Source of the DNA: Planctomycetota bacterium
Lineage (GTDB): Bacteria; Planctomycetota; Planctomycetia; Pirellulales; UBA1268
Assembly: GCA_003669255.1 (NCBI GenBank)
Contig: QWPO01000034.1
Span: 1 to 5,138 of the forward strand
Length of the DNA stretch: 5,138 nucleotides
Direction of reading: 5' to 3'
Shown: positions 1-5,138 of the stretch, piece after piece
Numbering within the stretch: position 1 is the stretch's first letter
How the letters are laid out: each line of letters opens with the position of its first letter
Notes under the pieces: model-generated
What the model was told of the DNA's origin: nothing
What the model saw: only the letters and a program-made list of their open reading frames with translations
The model's database searches: none
Position numbers and translations under genes: made by a program

Positions 1-450
1 GATCTCTTGCAGCGGCTCGACGCGGCGCCCGCCGACCGCCTCTCCGCCGACCAGCAGGCGGCCCGCACCCGCCTGCAGCAGATTCAGAAGATGGTGATGA
101 GCCCCGACCAGCAGGCCTTTGACATGGCGGTGGTCGCCGACCAGGTGATGCCGCTGCCCGCCGAGGGCGCGGAGCACGGCGGCGATCATGGGGCCCATGG
201 GCTCAACGACGCCTTCCCTTGGCTCCGGCTCCCCACGGTGATCCCCGGCGGCAACATGTGGGCCAGCACCTACTTCCTGCTCACCGGCTTCCACGCGATC
301 CACGTGGCCGTCGGCCTGCTCGTGTTCGGGATCATGTGCACCTGGACGCTCAACGCAAAGCGGGTCGGGGCCATCGAGAACATCGGCCTCTACTGGCACT
401 TCGTCGATCTCGTGTGGATCTTCCTGTTTCCGCTCATGTACCTGTTCTGA
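1..450 (+). CDS. coxC: Cytochrome c oxidase subunit III, C-terminal part (5' truncated)
   Basis: This is the C-terminal 149 residues of subunit III of a haem-copper terminal oxidase in the inner membrane. The frame is open from base 1, so the start lies upstream of the window. An internal TTG at 7 is not a credible start. Two hallmark subunit III helices are visible. The first (about 256-345) carries FLLTGFHAIHV, and the last (about 382-447) carries YWHFVDLVWIFLF and ends at the stop, as in the family. The 80-odd residues before them are hydrophilic, rich in Q, D and A, and contain a His cluster (EHGGDHGAHG, 172-201). In bovine subunit III the loop before helix VI is short and on the outer face, so this is a large periplasmic insert by homology. 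The next gene, subunit IV, starts 10 bases after the stop, which indicates an operon. Family assignment is very secure; the symbol could equally be ctaE. Confidence 0.95.
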   Translation, partial: DLLQRLDAAPADRLSADQQAARTRLQQIQKMVMSPDQQAFDMAVVADQVMPLPAEGAEHGGDHGAHGLNDAFPWLRLPTVIPGGNMWASTYFLLTGFHAIHVAVGLLVFGIMCTWTLNAKRVGAIENIGLYWHFVDLVWIFLFPLMYLF

Positions 451-460
451 AGGCCCAACC

Positions 461-952
461 ATGTCCGACCACGGCACCCACTCTCACGGCCCCGTCACCC
501 GTTCCGGTGAATCGGCCGACGAGACGTTGCAGCACTCGATCGAGTCTGAGCACGGCGACCACCATGCGCATGGCGGGCTCGGCAAGTACCTGCTCGTATT
601 CCTCGCCCTCTGTGGCCTGACGACGATGTCGTTCTTGACCTACTCGCCCGCCTGGCCGTGGCGGGATCAGCCGCAGGTCGGCTGGACGTTCATGATGGCC
701 GTCTCATGCACGAAGGCGATGCTCGTGATCCTGTTCTTCATGCACGTCTGGTGGGAAGCGAACTGGAAGTACGTGCTCACCATTCCCGCCGCGATGATGG
801 CGCTGTTTCTCGCGATCATGCTGATCCCCGACGTGGGTATGCGGAACCGGATGGTGTCGCAGGAGCGGGCCCTCCACATGGCCCGTGGCTCTGATCTGAA
901 GGTGCTCGAGAAGGCGTCGACCGAGGGCCCGTTCGCGGTCCAGGCGCACTGA
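461..952 (+). CDS. Cytochrome c oxidase subunit IV (prokaryotic COX4 / CtaF-like)
   Basis: This 163-residue small subunit of a caa3/aa3-type oxidase belongs to the prokaryotic COX4 family. Three transmembrane segments are visible at about residues 43-60, 73-96 and 103-123. The second contains the family signature K85-A-M-L-V-I-L-F-F-M-H95 followed by E99, a Lys/His/Glu pattern typical of bacterial subunit IV. The first 40 residues are hydrophilic and His-rich (His 4, 7, 9, 25, 31, 34, 35, 37), and the 40-residue tail after helix 3 is also soluble. The protein is therefore longer than the roughly 100-residue minimal family members. The start at 461 is preceded by GAAGG (449-453) at 7-base spacing, overlapping the stop of subunit III, so translational coupling is likely. 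It follows the subunit III gene, as is usual for oxidase operons. The role of subunit IV is structural or stabilising; it carries no redox centre. Confidence 0.9.
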   Translation: MSDHGTHSHGPVTRSGESADETLQHSIESEHGDHHAHGGLGKYLLVFLALCGLTTMSFLTYSPAWPWRDQPQVGWTFMMAVSCTKAMLVILFFMHVWWEANWKYVLTIPAAMMALFLAIMLIPDVGMRNRMVSQERALHMARGSDLKVLEKASTEGPFAVQAH

Positions 953-959
953 TCAACGG

Positions 960-980
960 CGGGCGGTTCCATGCCGCCCG
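960..980 (+). other. GC-rich intergenic hairpin before sco
   Basis: A perfect 7-bp inverted repeat, CGGGCGG (960-966) and CCGCCCG (974-980), encloses a 7-base loop. It starts 8 bases after the subunit IV stop and abuts the likely ribosome-binding GGAG (981-984) of the next gene. There is no following T-tract, so it is not a classical intrinsic terminator. It could be an attenuating or mRNA-stabilising structure that separates structural from assembly genes, or a chance feature of GC-rich DNA. Confidence 0.4.
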
Positions 981-990
981 GGAGCGACGA

Positions 991-1818
991 ATGTCTCCTC
1001 GCGGGAATATTTCGCGCCAGTTCACCATGGATCACATGCACCACCACCACATGGAACAAGCCCCACGCCGTAAGGCGTGGGGTGGTACAGGGGCCGATGC
1101 CGCGTCGCGCACGATGCGCCCGACGGCTTACGCCGTTCGGCTTGGACGGGGCGTCGCCACGATTCAGAGCTTCGCCCGCGACGTGTCGGTCGGCGGCTTG
1201 CTTGTGCTGATTTCGCTGCTCGTCGGATGCACGAAGCCATCGCCGCCGGGTGTCGCTGAGTCGTCCCGTCCCGCCCCGGTGGCTGGCACCGTGGACGAGA
1301 CAGCCGTCGACGTGCCGAACCTCGCCGACGTGCCCTTCACGCTTCGCGATCAGACCGGCGCCGAGTTCTCGTCGGAGTCGTTGAAGGGCCGCGTCTGGAT
1401 GGGGGCGATCTTTTTCGCCAACTGCCCCGGCCCGTGCTTCCGGGAAAACCAGGCGATCGCCGACATCCTTCGGGAGATCGACGACCCAGACTTCATGGTG
1501 GTGAGCCTGACCTGCGACCCCGCCAACGACACGCCCGAGGCGCTGGCGACCTACGCGGCGCGGTTCGATGCCGATCCGAAGCGGTGGAAGTTTCTCACGG
1601 GCGACCTCAAACTCATCGAGCAGGTGGGGCAGAAGGTGTTCCGGCTGCCGGTGGAACTCGGTGTGCATTCGGAGCGGGGCGTCGTCTTCGATCGGCAGGG
1701 GCGACTAAGGGGCGGCTATCACCTGCTCCAGCAGGACCGCGTCGATCTGCTCACGAAATTGATCCGGGAGGTGCTGGCCGAGAAGTCCTCCGCCGCAGAC
1801 GCTGGAATCGTCCCATGA
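991..1818 (+). CDS. Sco1/SenC family copper chaperone, predicted lipoprotein
   Basis: Sco proteins are membrane-anchored thioredoxin-fold proteins that bind copper and help metallate or reduce the CuA site of cytochrome oxidase. The copper ligands are visible: Cys145 and Cys149 in NCPGPC (C-x3-C, 1423-1437) and His226 in GVHSERG. The family segment around TCDPANDTPEAL (residues 174-185) also fits and carries an extra Cys175. A lipobox L-V-G-C (77-80) ends a hydrophobic stretch (69-79), so the mature protein would be a periplasmic lipoprotein of about 196 residues, normal for Sco. The 79 residues before the lipid Cys are far longer than a usual signal peptide. They include HMHHHH (15-20) and residues translated from a palindromic repeat. 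The start at 991 is chosen for GGGAG (980-984) at 6-base spacing. In-frame ATGs at 1027, 1036, 1051 and 1114 have poorer upstream sites but cannot be excluded. The stop overlaps the next gene. Confidence 0.93.
   Translation: MSPRGNISRQFTMDHMHHHHMEQAPRRKAWGGTGADAASRTMRPTAYAVRLGRGVATIQSFARDVSVGGLLVLISLLVGCTKPSPPGVAESSRPAPVAGTVDETAVDVPNLADVPFTLRDQTGAEFSSESLKGRVWMGAIFFANCPGPCFRENQAIADILREIDDPDFMVVSLTCDPANDTPEALATYAARFDADPKRWKFLTGDLKLIEQVGQKVFRLPVELGVHSERGVVFDRQGRLRGGYHLLQQDRVDLLTKLIREVLAEKSSAADAGIVP
1057..1144. repeat. REPIN-like element: two inverted, related hairpins inside the sco 5' coding region
   Basis: The left arm (1057-1083) begins CAAGCC and folds as CCCCACGCC (1061-1069), loop GTAA, GGCGTGGGG (1074-1082), a perfect 9-bp stem. 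The right arm (1118-1144), read on the minus strand, also begins CAAGCC and folds as a similar stem around the same GTAA loop, with two mismatched pairs or one bulged A. The two 27-base arms match at 21 positions in inverted orientation. Two of the differences (arm positions 12 and 19) are a compensatory C-G to G-C swap. Paired inverted hairpins of this kind match the REP/REPIN class of non-autonomous mobile repeats, usually spread by RAYT transposases; no such gene is in this window. The element keeps the sco frame open, adding about 29 residues. The structure is seen directly; mobility and copy number are inferred. Confidence 0.6.
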
Positions 1819-2273
1819 TCGCCCTCATCGCCGATGCCACCGCCGTGGCAGGCGTGCATCCGCTCGCCACCATCAACGCCTTGCTCAACACGGTGGCCAC
1901 GGTGCTGCTCGTCGTCGGCTGGAGATACATCAAACGAGGCAACGTCCGGGGCCACCGGGCCGCGATGGCCGCGGCCTTCGTCACCTCGGCCGTTTTTCTG
2001 GCCTGCTACCTGACGTACCACTATCTGGTCGGGCATGTCCCGTTTCGCGGTGAGGGGGCGGTCCGTCCGGTCTACTTCGCGATCCTCATCTCGCACATCC
2101 TCCTCGCTGTGGCGGTGCCGGTGCTGGCGCTGCGGATGTTCTTCCTGGCCTGGAAGGGCCGGTGGGACGCCCACCGCCGCCTGGGCCGGATCACCCTCCC
2201 CATCTGGCTCTACGTGTCGGTGACGGGCGTGGTGATCTACCTCATGCTCTACCACTGGTTTCCCGGGCCCTGA
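1815..2273 (+). CDS. DUF420 family membrane protein (CtaM/YozB-like), putative oxidase assembly factor
   Basis: This 152-residue integral membrane protein has the typical DUF420 length. Four or five hydrophobic segments are visible: residues about 13-35, 51-72, 86-107 and 124-146, plus a weak N-terminal one. Family hallmarks are HPLATINALLN near the N-terminus, the HRAAM segment, YLTYHYLVGHVPF, RPVYFAILISHILLA, the HRRLGRITLPIWLYVS segment and the closing YLMLYHW. Conserved membrane-embedded histidines (TYHY, ISHI) could bind haem or metal, but this is inference. Relatives (B. subtilis YozB, S. aureus CtaM) are associated with haem-copper oxidase maturation. The start ATG at 1815 lies in an ATGA overlap with the sco stop, so translation is probably coupled. 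An open frame continues upstream inside sco, but it is only the shadow frame. Placement between sco and another small membrane protein supports an assembly role. Confidence 0.9.
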   Translation: MIALIADATAVAGVHPLATINALLNTVATVLLVVGWRYIKRGNVRGHRAAMAAAFVTSAVFLACYLTYHYLVGHVPFRGEGAVRPVYFAILISHILLAVAVPVLALRMFFLAWKGRWDAHRRLGRITLPIWLYVSVTGVVIYLMLYHWFPGP

Positions 2274-2282
2274 CGGTCTGCC

Positions 2283-2288
2283 TACAAT
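2283..2288 (+). promoter_or_regulatory. Candidate -10 box (TACAAT) upstream of the CPNC protein gene
   Basis: TACAAT matches the TATAAT consensus at five of six positions and stands out in this GC-rich DNA, 18 bases before the ATG at 2307. A poor -35 match, TTTCCC (2259-2264), lies 18 bases upstream within the end of the DUF420 gene. It could give the last two genes an internal promoter with a short leader. Evidence is sequence resemblance only. Confidence 0.35.
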
Positions 2289-2306
2289 GGTTATGAGGTA
2301 CGGACC

Positions 2307-2591
2307 ATGCGATCAGTGAACGCCGCCCTTCGCCAACTCGTTCCGGTGCTGCTGATCGTGGCGGTGGTCGCCGGCGCCGAAGCCCTCGGTTGCCCCAACT
2401 GCAAGGACGCGGTCAATACGTCCGATCCCGACGGGCTCAACGTCGCGCGGGGCTACTTCTATAGCATCCTCCTCATGCTCGCGATGCCCTTCACGCTCGT
2501 CAGTTCCTTCGGCGCCTACGTCTGGCGGGAGATGCGGCGGCAGAAGGCGGCCGCTGCTGCCGGCGAGACGCAGGAGCACTCCGCGCCGTGA
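2307..2591 (+). CDS. Small membrane protein with CPNC motif, unknown function
   Basis: This 94-residue protein has an N-terminal hydrophobic segment (residues about 11-25) that reads as a signal peptide or anchor. It is followed directly by G-C29-P-N-C32-K-D-A, a hydrophilic stretch with DPDGLN, a second hydrophobic helix (about 50-73) and a charged cytoplasmic tail (REMRRQK). The expected topology places CPNC just outside the inner membrane. A CxxC there could bind copper or act as a thiol redox pair. ALGC (26-29) is a poor lipobox, so lipidation of C29 is possible but less likely. I recall similar short CPNCKDA proteins beside oxidase genes in planctomycetes, but I know of no established function. 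The start ATG has GAGG (2295-2298) 8 bases upstream. The stop overlaps the following GTG start by 4 bases, so the downstream protein is probably a functional partner. Confidence 0.8.
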   Translation: MRSVNAALRQLVPVLLIVAVVAGAEALGCPNCKDAVNTSDPDGLNVARGYFYSILLMLAMPFTLVSSFGAYVWREMRRQKAAAAAGETQEHSAP

Positions 2592-4852
2592 ACGGCCCGG
2601 GCGGACGTCGCGACGAGCATGCTCTGCGGCGGGGCCGGGATTCGGGAGCCGATCCTGCCGGCCCACGCAACTTCCTCGCGCCCGGCGAGCGCCGGCGGCT
2701 GTTCTGGATCGTGATGCCGGCCGGCATGCTCCTGCTCGCGCTGCTCGGTTGGGTGGAGCGAACCTGGTTCCCTCGGAGCGGTCCTGCGGCGCAGCCGCAG
2801 GTCGATACGCGGCTGGAGTCGGTGGCCGGGCCGGCACCCCGCGGCGACGAGGTGCTGATCGAACGGGAGCCCGAGCCTTTCGATGCAGCGCCCGACCCAG
2901 ACCTGGCTGCCTCGTTGACGTCGCTTGCCCGCGTGCGCGACGCCACCATGTTTCGCGACGCCGACAACGACGCTTGGTTTGAGGTGTGGACGACGCTCCG
3001 CGAAGGAGGCCGAGGCGGACTCGCACGGTCTCAGCCGCGCGACGTGAGTTTTCGTGAACTCTTCGGACAGCCGCGATCCTTCCGGGGCCGTCTCGTGCGG
3101 ATGAAGGGCACGCTCCATCGGGCGGAGCAGCTCGCGGCGCCGCGCAATGACTACGGCATCGACCAGTACTGGCAGTGCTGGATGGAGCCCGCCGGCGGAC
3201 CGGCATCGCCCGTCGTGATCCAGTGCCTGTCGCTGCCGGAGGGGATGCCAACAGGGATGAACATCCACGAGTCGATCGCGGTGACTGGCTACTTCTTCAA
3301 GAACTTCGCCTACAACGCCGCCGACGCGATCCGGGTGGCGCCCGTGATCATGACCCTGGAGCCTTCCTGGAAGCCCGTCGTGACGGCGCCGCGGGGTGGG
3401 CTCACGGGGCCCGGCGGTGTGACGCTCGTCGTGGCCGCCTCGGTGGCGGCGGTCGTCGGGGCGACGCTGCTCGGGGTCATCGCGGGCCGCCGCCGTTTCT
3501 TCTCGCTGCTGTGGTGTCTGGCTGTCGCCGGTGCCGTGCGGGGGGCCGCGGCTGAAGTCGGGCCGCCCGACAGCCTCGAATCCTTCCTGACGATGAAGGA
3601 GATTGCCGCGGAGGATCGCGCGTCGCTGGCGGCCGCCGGTCTGTGGACCGACGACAAGGAGCGGCTGCTCGTCCGCGTGCTCGCGCGGCTGCCGGCACCC
3701 CAGCCGCTGGCATCCCGCTGGCGGGCCGCTGCTGCGCCAGTCGCGCCGCGGGGAGAAGCCAACGCGATTGGCGACCGTCTCGTGCTGGTCCGGGGCCGCG
3801 CCACGTTCGTGGCCCCGCGCGATCTCCCGGCCGAGATCGCCAAGCTCGCCGGCTGGCCCCGCTACGACGTGGTGCGATTGGTGGACGAGCGGGGCTGCGT
3901 GGTCGACGTCGTGGTGCCCCGGGCTCCCGCGGCCTGGGCACGGTGGCGGGCGATCGATGAGCCCGCCGAGGTGGTTGGCCTGCCACTGTCAACCGCGGCG
4001 GGGCCCGAGCCTGTGGCCGCCGCTGGCGAGACGAGCTGGCCTGTGGCGCCTCACGATCTCCTCGTCGCGTCCACGGCCGTGGCCTGGCATCCGGCCACGA
4101 TGCTCGGGCGACTCGGCGTGGACTATGGCCTCTTCGACACGCTCGTGGACGACCGCAAACTCGAGCCGGGCGACACGGCCGCCTTCTGGGCCGTGATGGC
4201 GGCAGCCACGCGTTCGTCGCCGGCGGAGATCGCCCGTGCGGCCGGCGGGAAGAGCGACGTGCTCGCCCTCATCGATCCTGCGCAGAAGTGGTTTGCGACC
4301 CACCGGGGCGAGCCCGTCGTGATCGACGGCGTGGCGCGGCGGGCCACGCGGATCGCGATCGATGATCCGGCGCGTCGGACAGCCATCGGGGGCGACCACT
4401 ACTGGGAGCTCGAGGTCTTCGCCGACACGCCCACGATCAAGGTCAACGATCGCATCCAAGACCGCTACCCGATCGTCTGCTGCGTCGCGCAACTCCCAGC
4501 CGGCATGCCCACGGGCGAGTCGATCGGCGAACGGGTCCGCGTGCCGGGCTTTGGCTTCAAGCGATACAGCTATCCGCTCAAGGACGTTCTCGTGTCGTCG
4601 TCGCAGGGCGACCGCGAGATCAAAGGGGAGCGGATCTCGACGGCGCTTGTGATCGCGCCCTCCGTCGAGTGGCGACGCCCGCCGTCGCCCGCCGGGGTGT
4701 CGGACATCCTGTTCGCCGTGCTCGCAGGGATCCTGGGCCTGCTGGTGGTGGCGTTTGTGGTGGGCGGCTGGGCGCGCCGGGGCAATTCCCGGCAGGCCGA
4801 ACGCCGCCGTCGGGACTCGCTCCCCGACCGCCTGGACCTCCCGGGCGAGTGA
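2588..4852 (+). CDS. Large unknown membrane protein with three related periplasmic units
   Basis: I do not recognise this 754-residue protein. The GTG start overlaps the previous stop (GTGA), with AGGAG (2572-2576) 11 bases upstream. Hydrophobic segments lie at about residues 37-57, 278-299, 304-322 and 706-726. Arg-rich flanks (31-37, 301-303, 730-742) fit cytoplasmic ends, placing residues 58-277 and 323-705 in the periplasm. Three similar units are visible: A about 118-263, B about 332-502, C about 511-698. Each has a helical lead-in, a beta-rich, possibly OB-like part, and a closing strand ending in W-x-P or W-x-x-P (WKP, WHP, WRRP). A and C share D-x-YW (192-195, 603-606) and P-x-GMPTG (217-223, 637-643), then V-x-GYFFK or V-P-GFGFK; B lacks these motifs. 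Segment 301-322 resembles a signal peptide ending AAA, suggesting an ancient fusion of two genes. There is no CxxCH and no obvious catalytic motif. Position next to Sco and DUF420 hints at oxidase assembly; this is inference. Confidence 0.85.
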   Translation: MNGPGGRRDEHALRRGRDSGADPAGPRNFLAPGERRRLFWIVMPAGMLLLALLGWVERTWFPRSGPAAQPQVDTRLESVAGPAPRGDEVLIEREPEPFDAAPDPDLAASLTSLARVRDATMFRDADNDAWFEVWTTLREGGRGGLARSQPRDVSFRELFGQPRSFRGRLVRMKGTLHRAEQLAAPRNDYGIDQYWQCWMEPAGGPASPVVIQCLSLPEGMPTGMNIHESIAVTGYFFKNFAYNAADAIRVAPVIMTLEPSWKPVVTAPRGGLTGPGGVTLVVAASVAAVVGATLLGVIAGRRRFFSLLWCLAVAGAVRGAAAEVGPPDSLESFLTMKEIAAEDRASLAAAGLWTDDKERLLVRVLARLPAPQPLASRWRAAAAPVAPRGEANAIGDRLVLVRGRATFVAPRDLPAEIAKLAGWPRYDVVRLVDERGCVVDVVVPRAPAAWARWRAIDEPAEVVGLPLSTAAGPEPVAAAGETSWPVAPHDLLVASTAVAWHPATMLGRLGVDYGLFDTLVDDRKLEPGDTAAFWAVMAAATRSSPAEIARAAGGKSDVLALIDPAQKWFATHRGEPVVIDGVARRATRIAIDDPARRTAIGGDHYWELEVFADTPTIKVNDRIQDRYPIVCCVAQLPAGMPTGESIGERVRVPGFGFKRYSYPLKDVLVSSSQGDREIKGERISTALVIAPSVEWRRPPSPAGVSDILFAVLAGILGLLVVAFVVGGWARRGNSRQAERRRRDSLPDRLDLPGE
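2939..4681 (+). repeat. Three diverged protein-level repeat units within the 754-residue protein
   Basis: Unit A is encoded by about 2939-3376, unit B by 3581-4093 and unit C by 4118-4681. They are recognisable at protein level only. A and C align through YW, an extended strand, LP-x-GMPTG, E-x-[IV]-x-V, G-[YF]-x-FK and a terminal Trp-Pro strand. B shares the strand pattern (LVLVRGRA, YDVVRLVD, EVVGLPL, then AWHP) but not the GMPTG turn. Borders are approximate. The A-C pair is well supported by eye; B is weaker and needs a profile comparison. Confidence 0.55.
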
Positions 4853-4961
4853 TCGCGGCCCCCCCTTTGCGCCGCCGCCCGTCTGGCGTCAGATATCGAC
4901 CCTGCGGTAGCCATGCCGCCCCCCGTTCCACACCCTCCTTCGCTCCTTCGGAACCCCTGCC
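4853..4961 (+). promoter_or_regulatory. Intergenic region upstream of mdh, weak promoter candidate
   Basis: This 109-base spacer separates the oxidase-associated cluster from mdh and should hold the mdh promoter if the gene is transcribed independently. The best sigma70-like candidate I see is TTGCGC (4867-4872) and AGATAT (4891-4896) with an 18-base gap; the second box is poor. A perfect tandem 8-base repeat CTCCTTCG (4935-4950) lies in the leader. A 5-bp inverted repeat, GTTCC (4925-4929) and GGAAC (4950-4954), would cover the only purine-rich site before the start. No convincing terminator with a T-tract is visible. Confidence 0.25.
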
Positions 4962-5138
4962 ATGCGACGCGCAAAGATTTCGATCATCGGTGCCGGCAAC
5001 GTCGGCGCCACCACCGCTCACTGGTGCGCCGCCGCCGAGCTCGGCGACATCGTCCTCCTCGACATCCCCGCCACGGAGGGCATGCCCGCCGGCAAGGCTC
5101 TCGACCTCTTCGAGGCCTCTCCGATCGTGGGCTTCGAC
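4962..5138 (+). CDS. mdh: Malate dehydrogenase, N-terminal part (3' truncated)
   Basis: These are the first 59 residues of an NAD-dependent malate dehydrogenase of the lactate/malate dehydrogenase superfamily. The enzyme interconverts malate and oxaloacetate in the cytoplasmic TCA cycle. Visible features are the Rossmann beta-alpha-beta start ISIIGAGNVGATTAHW with the G-x-G-x-x-G nucleotide-binding loop (residues 10-15). The second strand, DIVLLDIP, ends in an Asp expected to contact the NAD ribose hydroxyls. The helix GKALDLFEASPI follows, typical of the LDH-like bacterial Mdh type. The frame runs off the window end. The start ATG at 4962 fits the family N-terminus; only a weak GGAA (4950-4953) precedes it. 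It is separated by 109 bases from the preceding gene and is probably its own transcription unit. A lactate dehydrogenase is the main alternative, as the substrate loop lies outside the window, but the sequence reads as Mdh. Confidence 0.93.
   Translation, partial: MRRAKISIIGAGNVGATTAHWCAAAELGDIVLLDIPATEGMPAGKALDLFEASPIVGFD

Noticed and set aside
667..1668. Long minus-strand open frame (333 codons) opposite subunit IV and sco
   Set aside because: It runs antisense to two clear family members, its translation is rich in Arg/His/Gly with no recognisable domain, and long antisense frames are expected in GC-rich DNA.
1434..1814. Upstream extension of the DUF420 frame inside sco
   Set aside because: The translation is Arg/Gly-rich and does not resemble DUF420. 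The family N-terminus fits the ATG at 1815, and sco occupies this region.
2313..3268. Overlapping minus-strand open frames of 312 and 250 codons opposite the CPNC and large protein genes
   Set aside because: Composition is Arg/Ala/Pro-rich low-complexity, typical of shadow frames. The + strand frame has coherent membrane segments, an overlap start and internal repeats.
3603..4196. Alternative + strand frame (197 codons) within the large protein gene
   Set aside because: It has a Trp/Arg/Ser-rich shadow composition, no motifs, and lies fully inside the better-supported frame.
4853..4890. Possible terminator after the large protein gene
   Set aside because: Only a 5-bp GCGGC/GCCGC pairing across an 11-base loop is present, with no T-tract, so it is not distinguishable from background.
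1..5138. tRNA, rRNA, CRISPR array, insertion sequence or phage genes
   Set aside because: I saw no cloverleaf-like segments, no regularly spaced direct repeats and no transposase or integrase reading frame on either strand.

Overview
The window is a GC-rich, gene-dense stretch in which every gene lies on the + strand. It suggests a member of the Planctomycetota, possibly Pirellulales-like. The grounds are the cytochrome oxidase subunit III with a long insert before its last two helices, the Sco / DUF420 / small CPNC-protein neighbourhood, weak Shine-Dalgarno sequences and the Mdh sequence type. This lineage call is inference from remembered family features, not a search.

Layout. Positions 1-450 are the 3' end of a haem-copper oxidase subunit III gene (coxC/ctaE). 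Positions 461-952 encode the small subunit IV of the same oxidase. After a 38-base gap holding a GC-rich hairpin comes a Sco1/SenC copper-chaperone lipoprotein gene (991-1818). Its ATGA junction overlaps a four-helix DUF420 membrane protein (1815-2273). A 33-base gap with a TACAAT box leads to a 94-residue membrane protein with a CPNC motif (2307-2591). Its GTGA junction overlaps a 754-residue membrane protein (2588-4852) that I do not recognise. A 109-base spacer separates this cluster from the start of a malate dehydrogenase gene (4962 to the window edge), a separate central-metabolism gene.

How the genes fit together. Subunits III and IV are structural parts of a caa3/aa3-type terminal oxidase. 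Sco delivers copper or reduces the thiols of the CuA site, and DUF420 proteins (CtaM/YozB-like) are linked to oxidase maturation. The two unknown proteins follow directly, one by a 4-base overlap, so a role in oxidase assembly or stability is a reasonable inference but not shown.

Most interesting points. (1) An 88-base pair of inverted, covarying hairpins (REPIN-like) lies inside the 5' part of the sco reading frame. (2) The 754-residue protein appears to contain three diverged copies of a helical plus beta (OB-like) periplasmic unit. These are split by a transmembrane hairpin whose second half looks like a signal peptide, as if two genes had fused. (3) Histidine-rich segments occur in three consecutive oxidase-related proteins.
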